Made by a program: the position numbers and the translations under genes. From JAIOSF01 sp047159865 (lineage in GTDB: Bacteria; Campylobacterota; Campylobacteria; Campylobacterales; Arcobacteraceae), in contig NZ_AP038804.1 of NCBI RefSeq assembly GCF_047159865.1, positions 620,001 to 684,000 on the forward strand: a DNA stretch of 64,000 nt, given 5' to 3'. The notes under the pieces are model-generated. The model saw only the letters and a program-made list of their open reading frames with translations. It had not been told where the DNA came from and ran no database searches. Positions 1 through 8,796 of this stretch are shown in pieces. How positions within the stretch are numbered: position 1 is the first letter of the stretch; every line of letters begins with the position of its first letter.

Positions 1-412
1 TGCTTTAGGTGGACTAGTATCTATTACTGCTGGTCCTGATTTATATAATATTTATCAGCCTATTTTGATTGGAGCAATTGGTGGTGTACTCGTTGTGTTT
101 GCTGTACCAGTTTTTGACAAATTCAAATTAGATGATCCAGTTGGGGCATTATCTGTGCATCTAGTAAATGGTATCTGGGGGACACTTGCTGTTGGTATTT
201 TTGCAAGTAATCCAGAAGAAGGGATAACTTTTATAGGACAATTACAAGGGGTAATTACAATTGCCATATTTGCTTTTATAAGTAGTTATATAGTATTATT
301 CCTTATAAATAAAATTATGCCACTAAGAATCAATCATGATGAAGAGCAAGAGGGTCTTGATGTAAATGAATGTGGGCTTGAAGCCTACCCAGAATTCAAA
401 AGAGCATTTTAA
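1..412 (+). CDS. amt: Ammonium transporter, C-terminal part (partial)
   Basis: The reading frame is open from the window edge and ends in TAA. The roughly 136 visible residues are the end of an Amt/MEP/Rh ammonium channel: the segment with DDPVGALSVHLVNGIWGTL is the conserved late Amt signature, containing the second pore histidine of the family, and a hydrophobic helix (residues VITIAIFAFISSYIVLFLI) follows. The charged cytosolic tail (roughly the last 30 residues, NHDEEQEGLDVNECGLEAYPEF) is the region that P-II proteins contact in this family. glnK starts 24 bases downstream, the classical amt-glnK pair. The N-terminal part lies outside the window. Confidence 0.95.
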   Translation, partial: ALGGLVSITAGPDLYNIYQPILIGAIGGVLVVFAVPVFDKFKLDDPVGALSVHLVNGIWGTLAVGIFASNPEEGITFIGQLQGVITIAIFAFISSYIVLFLINKIMPLRINHDEEQEGLDVNECGLEAYPEFKRAF

Positions 413-436
413 TATAACTAGAACAAGGGAACCTAA

Positions 437-775
437 ATGAAAAAAATTGAAGCGATTATAAAACCATTTAAGCTAGAGGATGTAAAAGATGCTCTAACAG
501 AGGCAGGTATAACAGGTATGACTGTAACAGATGTAAAAGGGTATGGAAGACAACAAGGACATAGTGAACTTTATAGAGGTGCGGAGTATATTGTAGATTT
601 TTTACCAAAAATCAAGATTGATTTAGTTGTTGCAAATGCACAAGTTGATGAAGTACTCACTATTATTTCAGAAGCTGCTAAAACTGGTAAAATTGGTGAT
701 GGTAAAATTTTTGTTTCTGCTGTTGAAAAAATCATTAGAATTCGAACAAGTGAAGAGGACGAAGAAGCAATTTAG
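437..775 (+). CDS. glnK: Nitrogen regulatory protein P-II
   Basis: This 112-residue protein matches the normal P-II length. It starts MKKIEAIIKPFKLEDVKDAL and carries the T-loop with Tyr51 (GAEYIVDF), the residue that is uridylylated in proteobacterial P-II proteins. The B-loop (AAKTGKIGDGKIF) and C-loop (IIRIRTSE) are intact. P-II trimers sense ATP/ADP and 2-oxoglutarate and plug the Amt channel. Linkage directly behind amt supports GlnK rather than GlnB, although the sequence alone does not fully separate them. An AAGGGA ribosome site precedes the ATG. Confidence 0.95.
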   Translation: MKKIEAIIKPFKLEDVKDALTEAGITGMTVTDVKGYGRQQGHSELYRGAEYIVDFLPKIKIDLVVANAQVDEVLTIISEAAKTGKIGDGKIFVSAVEKIIRIRTSEEDEEAI

Positions 776-799
776 ATAGTATAATAACTATCTAAATTG
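768..799. terminator. Bidirectional hairpin between glnK and the AEC carrier
   Basis: A perfect 13-bp inverted repeat (CAATTTAGATAGT / ACTATCTAAATTG) with a 6-base loop overlaps the glnK stop codon and lies between two convergent genes. There is no long T-run, so termination is inferred from position and symmetry. Confidence 0.5.
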
Positions 800-840
800 A
801 CTACACATTAACTCACATTAAACAAATATCATTTTCACTC

Positions 841-1752
841 TTATCTAAAAATCCAAGTAACAATTTCTATATTAAAATAGATCAAAAATAAAAATAAAAA
901 ACTACTCATTAAAATAGCACCAGCAACAGATGATGGCTTGCAATTATAAAGTGCGGCTATATTAACATTTGTAACTGCTAAAGGAGCAAAAAGTGAAATA
1001 AGTAGTATTACAGCTATCTGATTATCCAGATCTGAATATAATGCAAAAACAATCCCCACAGCAGGTAAAAATACTAGTTTAACAAAACTGATTGATAAAC
1101 TTAATTTATAATCATGCTCTCTCAATTTTACTTTACTTAAATAAATACCTAAGATGATAAGTTGTATCACAATTGCAGCATATGCGCCCATCTCTAATAC
1201 TAAGTTAATTTGGGGATCAATTGAAATACTAAAATAATTGAAAAGTAATGCTATTAATGCAAACCAAAGAATAGGTATCTTCACCATTGATATCAAGGAT
1301 TCTTTTAAGCTAAAAGAACTTTTTGCATAAAAAAATATTCCAATAGTATAAATAAAGAAAATATTTGCAATATTGATCATACTAGTATAAGGAACACTAC
1401 TTTCTCCAAATAATGCGATACCAAGTGGGATAGAAAGATTTCCCGTATTTCCTATTAAAGAGGATACTATAAATATTGATTGCTCCTGTTTGTCTTCAAA
1501 AATATACTTAGCAACTAAGAGTAAAAATATAAGTACTGATATTATAACCAGTAGATATACTAATGGTAAATACAATAAATCATTATTTATAGAGACTCTA
1601 GTCAGTCCCCAAAATGTTAAGATAGGTTGTAAAAAGTACACAGATAAAAGAATAAGTGTTTTTTCATTTATATCATGAGTAAATATTTTTTTAAGTGCAT
1701 ATCCAATACAAATAAACAAATAAATTGAAGTAATTATTATTAGTGTTTCCAT
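841..1752 (-). CDS. AEC-family membrane transporter
   Basis: About 303 residues and roughly ten hydrophobic helices with the AEC (auxin efflux carrier) pattern. The N-terminus is METLIIITSIYLFICIGYALKK, followed by a helix ending LQPILTFWGLTR, and the middle contains GNTGNLSIPLGIALFGE, the typical helix-break motif of the family. Substrate cannot be read from the sequence; bacterial relatives move malate, malonate and other organic acids. The ATG at 1752 is preferred over an in-frame TTG at 1824, because the 24 extra residues are not AEC-like and would overlap the ribosome site of the divergent gene. No strong SD precedes 1752, so the start is uncertain. Confidence 0.8.
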   Translation of the reverse strand: METLIIITSIYLFICIGYALKKIFTHDINEKTLILLSVYFLQPILTFWGLTRVSINNDLLYLPLVYLLVIISVLIFLLLVAKYIFEDKQEQSIFIVSSLIGNTGNLSIPLGIALFGESSVPYTSMINIANIFFIYTIGIFFYAKSSFSLKESLISMVKIPILWFALIALLFNYFSISIDPQINLVLEMGAYAAIVIQLIILGIYLSKVKLREHDYKLSLSISFVKLVFLPAVGIVFALYSDLDNQIAVILLISLFAPLAVTNVNIAALYNCKPSSVAGAILMSSFLFLFLIYFNIEIVTWIFR

Positions 1753-1838
1753 TGCGTGAGTATATTCAAAAGATTTCAATAAGTCAAATAAAAAATTTAC
1801 TATTATTAATGTATAATCATACAAAAAAAGGAGTATAT

Positions 1839-2327
1839 ATGTTTGAGAAGTTAAAAGAGAATATTATCAACTATATTTACAATATTTCAAAACAACCCGT
1901 TAAGTTAAATGTTTTATTACAAGCAAATATACTTTTTAATGAAGGGATGAAATTAGATGGAACAAAACTAGGATTTAGACTTAGAGCAGCTAGAGCTTAT
2001 CTTCTTTTTTTAGTTTTAATACATCTAATTATCATTCCTACTTCTTACATTATACATGAGTTATTTGCCGCTTTAGATTGTCATGCTTCAATTATTATAG
2101 CAGTTATATTTACAGCTTTTTTATTTGGTATTTTTAACTATTTTAAAGAGTGGACAAATGATGAAGTGTCGAAGATGAGAATTAAACAAATGTGGTCTTT
2201 ACATTTTCCCCATTTCCCTTATGATGAATTTCATGTGGAAGTATCTAATATTTTTGAAAAAGCAAAAAATGAAGATATTAAACATGTTGATTTAGAGCGA
2301 TATATTTTAGATCATTTATCAGCTTAA
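1839..2327 (+). CDS. Conserved hypothetical two-helix membrane protein
   Basis: 162 residues starting MFEKLKENIINYI behind a clear AAAAGGAG ribosome site 6 bases upstream. Two transmembrane segments are visible, about residues 51-72 (LLFLVLIHLIIIPTSYI) and 84-102 (IIIAVIFTAFLFGIFNYF). They are flanked by an amphipathic N-terminal region and a soluble, acidic C-terminal tail of about 60 residues. No enzymatic motif is visible and I do not recognise a named family. It is divergent from the AEC carrier and convergent with the PLP enzyme, so it is probably monocistronic. Frame, length and RBS make it a real gene; function is unknown. Confidence 0.75.
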   Translation: MFEKLKENIINYIYNISKQPVKLNVLLQANILFNEGMKLDGTKLGFRLRAARAYLLFLVLIHLIIIPTSYIIHELFAALDCHASIIIAVIFTAFLFGIFNYFKEWTNDEVSKMRIKQMWSLHFPHFPYDEFHVEVSNIFEKAKNEDIKHVDLERYILDHLSA

Positions 2328-2333
2328 TCATTC

Positions 2334-2364
2334 AACAAAAAAGTGATTTGATCACTCTTTTGTT
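2334..2364. terminator. Bidirectional terminator
   Basis: Stem AACAAAA-AGTGAT / ATCACT-TTTTGTT with one mismatch and a 3-base loop, with A- and T-rich flanks on either side. It lies between two convergent genes, so it can serve both. Confidence 0.65.
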
Positions 2365-2375
2365 TTATTTAAAGA

Positions 2376-3575
2376 TTATTTAGATGATTCAAAACAATTA
2401 AGTAAATCATCTATGATATCTTGAGGTTTTTCTAAACCAATAGATACTCTAATAAGCCCTTCTGTGATACCTAAATATTTTTTTTCACTATCAGAAAAAT
2501 CTTGATATATAGTACTAGCCATATGTAATCCTAAAGTTCGGCTATCTCCTATATTAGCAGTAAGAATTAAAAGCTTCGAACTATCCAAAAATTTGTATGC
2601 CTTCTCTTTTGTTTCCATATCAATAGTAATCATTGAACCACAACCATCTTTAAATGATTCTTTATATAATAGATTATCTTTATTCTCTTCCAATGAAGGA
2701 TGATTAACACAAACTCCTTCACTTTTTAAAATTTGTGCTATTATTTCACATGAAGTATTTATTCTATTACTTCGTAACTCTAAAGTTTCCAGCCCTAAAA
2801 GTGTTTGATAACTGCTATGCGCATTTGCACTCATTCCAAAATCTCTTAAAGCTCTTTTTTTAGCACATCCTATTAAAGCTTTCCCCTTTAATTTGTTGAT
2901 AAAAGGTTTTAAAAATTCATATCTAGCAGTATGAAACTTATCACTTAGTTTTACCTCTTTGAAAATTGCAATACCACCTAAAGCAGAAGAGTTTCCGCTT
3001 AATATTTTAGTCGTTGAGTATATAACAACATCGGCACCATAGTCAAAAGGTTTTATAACTAAAGGTGTAATTGTATTATCGATAATAAAAGCAATATTAT
3101 GTTTTGTTGCTATTTGACCTAAAGCAGCTAAATCGGGTAATCGTAAACTTGGATTCCCAATCGACTCACAGAAAATTACTTTTGTTTTTGTAGTGATACT
3201 GTTTTCAATATTATCTAAGTCATCTACTTCTAAAAATTTTGTATTGATTCCAAAACGAGGTAATGTTTGAGACATTAAAGCATAAGACCCGCCAAATAAG
3301 CCACCAATAGCAATAATTTCATCTCCAGATGAACATAAGCTTGTTATAACCATACTAATAGCACCCATGCCTGAACTTGTTGCAACTGCACCAATTCCAT
3401 TCTCCATAGCTGTGAGTTTCTCTTCAAGTTGTGATGATGTAGGATTACCCATTCTCGAATATAGAAATTCTTTAGAGTTTCCTGAAAATATATCTTCCGC
3501 TTCTTGTGAATTTTCATAAAAAAATGTTGCAGAAGAAACTATTGGTGTTGATATTGCTCTATTGTATGATTGCAT
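2376..3575 (-). CDS. Cys/Met-metabolism PLP enzyme, probable O-acetylhomoserine sulfhydrylase
   Basis: A 399-residue fold-type I PLP enzyme of the trans-sulfuration family. Visible features are the substrate/PLP motif YSRMGNPTSSQLE (residues 39-51), SSGMGAIS (68-75), the PLP-binding aspartate in FIIDNT (Asp166) and the Schiff-base lysine Lys190 in YSTTKILSG. The insertion GCAKKRALRDFGMSANAHSS around residues 237-256 is typical of MetY-type sulfhydrylases rather than cystathionine gamma-synthase. The likely reaction is O-acetylhomoserine plus sulfide to homocysteine, feeding methionine synthesis. AAGGAAA precedes the ATG. Methionine gamma-lyase cannot be excluded from sequence alone. Confidence 0.8.
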   Translation of the reverse strand: MQSYNRAISTPIVSSATFFYENSQEAEDIFSGNSKEFLYSRMGNPTSSQLEEKLTAMENGIGAVATSSGMGAISMVITSLCSSGDEIIAIGGLFGGSYALMSQTLPRFGINTKFLEVDDLDNIENSITTKTKVIFCESIGNPSLRLPDLAALGQIATKHNIAFIIDNTITPLVIKPFDYGADVVIYSTTKILSGNSSALGGIAIFKEVKLSDKFHTARYEFLKPFINKLKGKALIGCAKKRALRDFGMSANAHSSYQTLLGLETLELRSNRINTSCEIIAQILKSEGVCVNHPSLEENKDNLLYKESFKDGCGSMITIDMETKEKAYKFLDSSKLLILTANIGDSRTLGLHMASTIYQDFSDSEKKYLGITEGLIRVSIGLEKPQDIIDDLLNCFESSK

Positions 3576-3600
3576 AATGATTTTCCTTAATAGATGAGAT

Positions 3601-3630
3601 AATATAAATAGCTATTTAGCTATTTATATT
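3601..3630. terminator. Perfect palindrome between guaB and metY-like gene
   Basis: Two 14-base arms (AATATAAATAGCTA / TAGCTATTTATATT) separated by TT form an uninterrupted inverted repeat just after the guaB stop and before the next gene. It has no T-tract on the minus strand, so it may be a weak terminator, an mRNA-stabilising hairpin, or an operator. Confidence 0.45.
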
Positions 3631-3636
3631 GAGATA

Positions 3637-5082
3637 TTATATATGATAGTTTGGTGCTTCATTTGTGATTGTTACATCATGTACATGTGACTCTTTAAGT
3701 CCAGCACTAGTAATCTCCACAAACTCAGCTGTATTATGGAATGTTGGTATATCTTTACTTCCTAAATAACCCATAGAACTTCGTAGCCCTCCAATAAACT
3801 GATGAATAATTTCAGACATAAAACCTTTGTATGGAACCATACCTTCAATACCCTCTGGTACTAGTTTATCAGCAGCTGTTCCTTCTTGGAAATATCTATC
3901 AGTACTCCCTTTTGTCATAGCTCCAATTGAACCCATACCTCTATATGATTTAAATTTTCTACCATGTGCTAAAATAACTTCACCAGGAGACTCTTCTGTA
4001 CCAGCTAAAGCTGATCCCATCATAACACATCCTGCACCAACAGCTAAAGCTTTTGCTACATCACCAGAATATTTGATACCACCATCTGCAATAATAGGAA
4101 CGCCATATTTAGCACCAGCAGCAGCACACTCGTCAATAGCAGAAATCTGAGGAACACCAACACCAGCAACAATTCTTGTAGTACAAATTGAACCAGGTCC
4201 AATTCCAACTTTAACAGCATCAGCTCCTGCTTTGATTAAATCTTCAGTAGCTTCAGCAGTTGCAACATTTCCTGCAATTACATCTACATCTAACTCTTTT
4301 TTGATTAATGATACTGTTTCTAAAATCCCTTTCGAATGCCCATGAGCAGAATCTAACACTAATACATCAACGCCAGCTTCAACAAGTGCTCTTGCACGAT
4401 CTAACTGACCTACTCCAATTGCCGCACCAACAATTAATCTTCCTTTACTATCTTTGATAGCATTTGGGTACTCAATCACTTTATTGATATCTTTAATTGT
4501 GATAAGACCTTTTAGTGTTGTATCATCATTAATAATAGGCAATTTTTCAATTTTATTTTGATGCATCACTTCAGCAGCTTCCGCTAATGTTGTTCCATTT
4601 TTTCCTGTAATTAATGGCATTTTTGTCATCACATTACCAGCTAATTGAGTAAAATCTTTTATAAATCGAATATCTCTATTTGTCAAAATACCAAGAAGCT
4701 TATTATCACTATCTACTACAGGTACACCTGATATTTTATATTCGCTCATCAGTTTTACAGCATCATCAAGTGTTTGATCAGGAGAAACTGAAATAGGATC
4801 TATGATCATACCACTTGTACTTTTTTTCACTTTTTTTACTTGTAGTGCTTGTGTTTTTTCATCCATATTTTTGTGAATAATCCCAATTCCACCAAGTCTC
4901 GCCATTGCAATTGCCGCTTCATATTCTGTAACTGTATCCATTGCAGCACTTACAAAAGGGATATTTAATGCAATATTTTTAGTTAATTTTGTTTTTAAAC
5001 AAACTTCTTTTGGTAGAACCTCTGATTTCGCTGGTACAAGTAATACATCTTCAAATGTTAATGCTCTTTTTCTAATTTTCAT
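3637..5082 (-). CDS. guaB: IMP dehydrogenase
   Basis: 481 residues, the usual IMPDH length. The catalytic barrel is interrupted by a CBS pair at about residues 93-205 (DPISVSPDQTLDDAVKLM; MPLITGKNGTTLAEAAEVM). The active-site loop GIGPGSICTTR places the nucleophile at Cys300, followed by the flap region (EGIEGMVPYKG). It oxidises IMP to XMP with NAD, the committed step of GMP synthesis; the CBS pair is the usual allosteric purine-nucleotide sensor. The start is MKIRKRALTFEDVLLVP behind an AAAGGGG ribosome site. gatA ends 13 bases upstream, so the two genes may be co-transcribed. Confidence 0.97.
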   Translation of the reverse strand: MKIRKRALTFEDVLLVPAKSEVLPKEVCLKTKLTKNIALNIPFVSAAMDTVTEYEAAIAMARLGGIGIIHKNMDEKTQALQVKKVKKSTSGMIIDPISVSPDQTLDDAVKLMSEYKISGVPVVDSDNKLLGILTNRDIRFIKDFTQLAGNVMTKMPLITGKNGTTLAEAAEVMHQNKIEKLPIINDDTTLKGLITIKDINKVIEYPNAIKDSKGRLIVGAAIGVGQLDRARALVEAGVDVLVLDSAHGHSKGILETVSLIKKELDVDVIAGNVATAEATEDLIKAGADAVKVGIGPGSICTTRIVAGVGVPQISAIDECAAAGAKYGVPIIADGGIKYSGDVAKALAVGAGCVMMGSALAGTEESPGEVILAHGRKFKSYRGMGSIGAMTKGSTDRYFQEGTAADKLVPEGIEGMVPYKGFMSEIIHQFIGGLRSSMGYLGSKDIPTFHNTAEFVEITSAGLKESHVHDVTITNEAPNYHI

Positions 5083-5095
5083 ATTTTAATCCCCT

Positions 5096-6460
5096 TTATT
5101 TTGTATAATTTACTGATTTTTCAAGGCTCATTGCCCCATCAAATAGTGTTTGTTCGTCAAATGCTTTTCCAATAAGTTGTAAACCAACTGGCATACCATC
5201 TTTATCTTTTGCTACTGGTAACGAAATAGCTGGAAGACCAGCTAAATTTACCGAAATTGTATATATATCACTTAAATACATCTCCAATGAACTTTTAAAG
5301 CTTCCAAATTTAGGAGCAGTTGTTGGTGCTACTGGTGATAAAATCAAATCTGCATCTTTAAAAATCTCTTCAAAATCATCTTTAATTAAATGTCGTACTT
5401 TTTGAGCTTTGATGTAATAAGCATCATAGTATCCACTACTTAGTACAAAAGAACCTAACATAATTCTTTTTTGTACCTCTTCTCCAAAACCTTCTGATTT
5501 AGTTTTTTTATATGTTTGGGCTAAGTTTTTACCCTCGACTCTATTTCCATATCGAATACCATCATATCTGCTTAAGTTAGCACTGGCTTCTGCAGTTGCT
5601 ACTACATAGTATGCAGATACATGTTTTTTTGTATCCATCATATTTTTATGTATTATTGTATGTCCAGCATCTTTTAATGCTTGAACTGCAATCTCAAAAC
5701 CTTTTCTTACTTCATCACTAGCATCTTCGATAAAATTATCAATAACTGCAATTGTAAGTTTTTTAGTATCATTTAAAGCTGGTGTAACTGGAGTATAATC
5801 TCTATTAGCACTCGTAGAATCTTTAGGGTCATATCCACTAATGATATCATATAAAATTGCAGCATCTTCAACATTTTGAGTGATAGGTCCACATTGATCA
5901 AGAGAAGAAGAATAAGCAGCTATACCATATCTTGATACTCTTCCATATGTTGGTTTCATCCCAACACACCCACAATATGCAGCAGGTTGTCTAATACTTC
6001 CACCTGTATCAGTTCCCAATGCAGCTACAGCTATACCCGCAGCAACAGCAGCAGCAGATCCTCCAGAACTTCCTCCTGGCACTTTAGCATTGTCTACTGG
6101 ATTTAAAGTCTTTCCATAATAAGAAGATTCTGTTGAACTTCCCATTGCAAATTCATCCATGTTAGTTGTTCCAAAAGCAGATAAACCAGCTTGTTCCAAA
6201 TTGTCTATAACTGTAGCATTATATGGAGAGATATAACCTTGTAAAATTTTACTACTACAAGTCATTGGATATCCTACAACATTTATATTGTCTTTAATTG
6301 CAATTGGTATTCCTGATGTATTTCCTGTAACTTTTTTCGATGTTAGTTGTTCGACATAAGCACCCAGTACTTTTGTGTCTTCTATTTTTGCAGCTATTTC
6401 GTCTCTTAACAATGAAATCTCTTCATTATTTAAGCTTAATGCTTCTTTTAAAGTTATCAA
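5096..6460 (-). CDS. gatA: Asp-tRNA(Asn)/Glu-tRNA(Gln) amidotransferase subunit A
   Basis: 454 residues of the amidase-signature family. The Ser-cisSer-Lys triad is intact: Lys56 (IPIAIKDNI), Ser131 (PGGSSGGSAAAVA) and Ser155 (GTDTGGSIRQPA), with the spacing known from characterised GatA. GatA releases ammonia from glutamine inside the GatCAB complex for transamidation of mischarged tRNAs. The gene begins with TTG at 6460, supported by TTAGGAG five bases upstream and by no better in-frame ATG. gatB and gatC are not in this window. Confidence 0.96.
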   Translation of the reverse strand: MITLKEALSLNNEEISLLRDEIAAKIEDTKVLGAYVEQLTSKKVTGNTSGIPIAIKDNINVVGYPMTCSSKILQGYISPYNATVIDNLEQAGLSAFGTTNMDEFAMGSSTESSYYGKTLNPVDNAKVPGGSSGGSAAAVAAGIAVAALGTDTGGSIRQPAAYCGCVGMKPTYGRVSRYGIAAYSSSLDQCGPITQNVEDAAILYDIISGYDPKDSTSANRDYTPVTPALNDTKKLTIAVIDNFIEDASDEVRKGFEIAVQALKDAGHTIIHKNMMDTKKHVSAYYVVATAEASANLSRYDGIRYGNRVEGKNLAQTYKKTKSEGFGEEVQKRIMLGSFVLSSGYYDAYYIKAQKVRHLIKDDFEEIFKDADLILSPVAPTTAPKFGSFKSSLEMYLSDIYTISVNLAGLPAISLPVAKDKDGMPVGLQLIGKAFDEQTLFDGAMSLEKSVNYTK

Positions 6461-6542
6461 ACTTACTCCTAAATTAAATTGTAAATATGACTAATTTTAT
6501 CTAAAATTTACTAATAAGCTCTTTAATGATAAAATTCAATTT

Positions 6543-6959
6543 ATGATTAAATTACTTTTTTTATTTTTAACATCCCTACTCTATGCAAAAGATGCTTTTA
6601 ATAACTCTTTTATCACAAAATTTGAGTATGGAAAAATGCTTTATGCAAACCCTAGAGGCATAAGTTGTGTGAAATGCCATGGAGATGATGCAAAAGGAAA
6701 AACAATAACTTCTTTTACACATGTTCGAAATAAAGTGAAATATAATTGTACCATTCGCTCTGAAGATATTACAAATATCACTTATGAAAACTTCATAGCT
6801 ACACTAGATCCGAAAAAAGAAAAACCTAAGAAAAAATTCTCAAAAAATCAAATTTGTGAAAAATTAATTTATGGGAATAGTATGCCTAAATATTTTTTAA
6901 CAAACGAAGAATTAAACTCAATATATTTTTATTTAACAAATAAAGATAAATATAAATAA
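6543..6959 (+). CDS. Small secreted mono-heme c-type cytochrome
   Basis: 138 residues. A short signal peptide (MIKLLFLFLTSLLYAKDAF) precedes one heme-binding CVKCH motif (Cys42, Cys45, His46), followed by GDDAKGK as in class I cytochromes. Met residues in the second half (GNSMPKYFL) could give the sixth heme ligand. It is a periplasmic electron carrier by inference; its partner is not indicated, because the neighbours gatA (divergent) and pit are unrelated. The lysine-rich middle (DPKKEKPKKKFSKNQ) is a notable charge patch. Confidence 0.85.
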   Translation: MIKLLFLFLTSLLYAKDAFNNSFITKFEYGKMLYANPRGISCVKCHGDDAKGKTITSFTHVRNKVKYNCTIRSEDITNITYENFIATLDPKKEKPKKKFSKNQICEKLIYGNSMPKYFLTNEELNSIYFYLTNKDKYK

Positions 6960-7093
6960 TTTTTAATTATTTAATATGTATTTTAGTTATATATTATAGT
7001 CAAAGCCCCTCTTTTAAGCACTTTTTTCATTATTTACATTAAGTTATTTCATTGTATACTTTATAACAAAAATAAGTTACAGGAAGATTACAA

Positions 7094-8725
7094 ATGGAGA
7101 TTTTAACAGTGAAAAAACTAGAGAAAGAAGCAATGAAAAGTAGCGGTATTGATTTTATTAGGTTAGGATTTGCACTCTTTTTCATGGTTGTAGTATTAAG
7201 TTATAGCTTTATATCAACTGGAGGAATTCCAAATAATCTTTTTTTAGCCATTGCAGCTTTGTTTGGGGCTTACATGGCTATGAATATTGGGGCTAATGAT
7301 GTTGCAAATAATGTTGGTCCTGCTGTTGGGTCAAAAGCACTTACTATGGGTGGCGCAATTATTATTGCTGCAATATTTGAAGCAAGTGGTGCGCTTATTG
7401 CAGGTGGAGATGTTGTAAAAACGATTAAAAAAGGTATTATTGATATCTCCGCATTTGGGGGAAATACCGATTCATTTATTTGGGCAATGATGGCTGCTCT
7501 TCTTGCTGCCGCTGTTTGGTTAAATATAGCCACAATGGCAAAAGCTCCTGTATCTACAACTCACTCGATCGTTGGTGGAGTTATGGGTGCAGGTATTGCA
7601 GCTGCTGGGTTTAGTATCGTTGCTTGGGGAACAGTTGCAAAAATTGCACTCTCATGGATTGTATCACCTGTATTAGGGGGTATGGTTGCTGCACTATTTT
7701 TATTTGCCATTAAAAAGACAATAGTTTATAAAGAAGATAAAATAGAAGCAGCTACAAAATGGGTACCTGTTTTTGTTGCTATAATGTCATGGGCATTTGT
7801 AACATATTTGACATTAAAAGGTTTAAAAAAAATTTGGCCAGAAATTGTAAATACATTTTCTTTTCTACCGCAATCAAATTCTCCATCATTTTCAATTGCT
7901 TCTACTCTTGGTATCATCGTTGCTTTTTTTGTTTATTTTCTTGTGAAAAAAACAGTTACAACTCGTTCAGTAAAATTAAAAAATTCAAGAGATGGTGTAA
8001 ATATCCTATTTACTGTTCCCCTTATTTTTGCAGCTGCACTTTTAAGTTTTGCACACGGGGCAAACGATGTTGCAAATGCAATTGGACCACTTGCCGCTAT
8101 TAGTGATGCTGTTATGACAGGAGGCATCTCTTCTAATGCAGGTATTCCATTATGGGTTATGGCAGTTGGTGCTTTAGGTATTGCTATAGGTTTAGCTCTT
8201 TATGGACCAAAAATAATTAGAACAGTTGGTTCAGAAATCACAGAACTCGATCAAATGAGAGCATTTTCTGTTGCAATGGCTGCATCTATTACTGTTATTA
8301 TTGCTTCTCAATTAGGTTTACCTGTATCATCTACACATATTGCTGTTGGTGGTATTTTTGGAGTTGGCTTTTTACGCGAATATTTAGAAAAAACAGAAAA
8401 AAAAGATATTATTGCAATTGGTCAAGAAGCTGTAGAGGATGAAAAGAAAGTACTAAAAGCTCTCAATACAGAACTCAAAAATTTAGATTCAAAAAAAGAA
8501 AAAAGAAAAGATGATTACCAACGAATTGTAACTCTATATCAAATGATTGATGAAGAGGAAGAAAAAATAAAAGAGGTAAAAAAAGATCTCAAACAAGCTC
8601 AAAAAGTACAATATGTTAAACGAGATGCTATTAAAAAAATTATTGCTGCATGGATTATTACTGTTCCTGCTGCTGCTATCTTATCTGCATTGATTTATTT
8701 TATGATTCGTGGAATTGTATTATAA
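7094..8725 (+). CDS. pit: Inorganic phosphate transporter, Pit family
   Basis: 543 residues with the two inverted-repeat signatures of the PiT family: MNIGANDVANNVGPAVG (from about residue 63) and AHGANDVANAIGPLAAI (from about 320), each containing the phosphate-binding Asn-Asp. Each repeat also has a conserved PVSTTHSIVGG / PVSSTHIAVGG segment. About 11 transmembrane helices are visible. The C-terminal cytosolic loop between the penultimate and last helix (residues about 435-510) is a highly charged Lys/Glu coiled coil of about 75 residues. AGGAAG lies 7 bases before the ATG. Substrate is phosphate, symported with H+ or Na+; which ion is not readable. Confidence 0.92.
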   Translation: MEILTVKKLEKEAMKSSGIDFIRLGFALFFMVVVLSYSFISTGGIPNNLFLAIAALFGAYMAMNIGANDVANNVGPAVGSKALTMGGAIIIAAIFEASGALIAGGDVVKTIKKGIIDISAFGGNTDSFIWAMMAALLAAAVWLNIATMAKAPVSTTHSIVGGVMGAGIAAAGFSIVAWGTVAKIALSWIVSPVLGGMVAALFLFAIKKTIVYKEDKIEAATKWVPVFVAIMSWAFVTYLTLKGLKKIWPEIVNTFSFLPQSNSPSFSIASTLGIIVAFFVYFLVKKTVTTRSVKLKNSRDGVNILFTVPLIFAAALLSFAHGANDVANAIGPLAAISDAVMTGGISSNAGIPLWVMAVGALGIAIGLALYGPKIIRTVGSEITELDQMRAFSVAMAASITVIIASQLGLPVSSTHIAVGGIFGVGFLREYLEKTEKKDIIAIGQEAVEDEKKVLKALNTELKNLDSKKEKRKDDYQRIVTLYQMIDEEEEKIKEVKKDLKQAQKVQYVKRDAIKKIIAAWIITVPAAAILSALIYFMIRGIVL

Positions 8726-8746
8726 TTATATAATTAACTTTAAATA

Positions 8747-8783
8747 AAAAAAGGGAGAAAATGAATTTTCTCCCTTTTTTTAT
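8747..8783. terminator. Bidirectional intrinsic terminator
   Basis: A perfect 10-bp stem (GGGAGAAAAT / ATTTTCTCCC, 8753-8774) with a two-base core is flanked by an A-run on the left and a T-run on the right. It terminates pit on plus and acpS on minus. Confidence 0.9.
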
Positions 8784-8796
8784 TACATTATTTATC

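Noticed and set aside
1743..1838. Longer start for the two-helix membrane protein
   Set aside because: The 32 extra residues overlap the divergent AEC coding region and lack SD; ATG at 1839 has a good SD.
3827..4150. Open frame of 107 codons on the plus strand opposite guaB
   Set aside because: It is antisense to a clearly coding gene, has no RBS and no family-like sequence; a shadow.
7759..8103. Cysteine-rich 114-codon frame within pit
   Set aside because: It lies in a second frame of the Pit gene; Cys richness is an effect of reading TTT/GTT codons out of frame.
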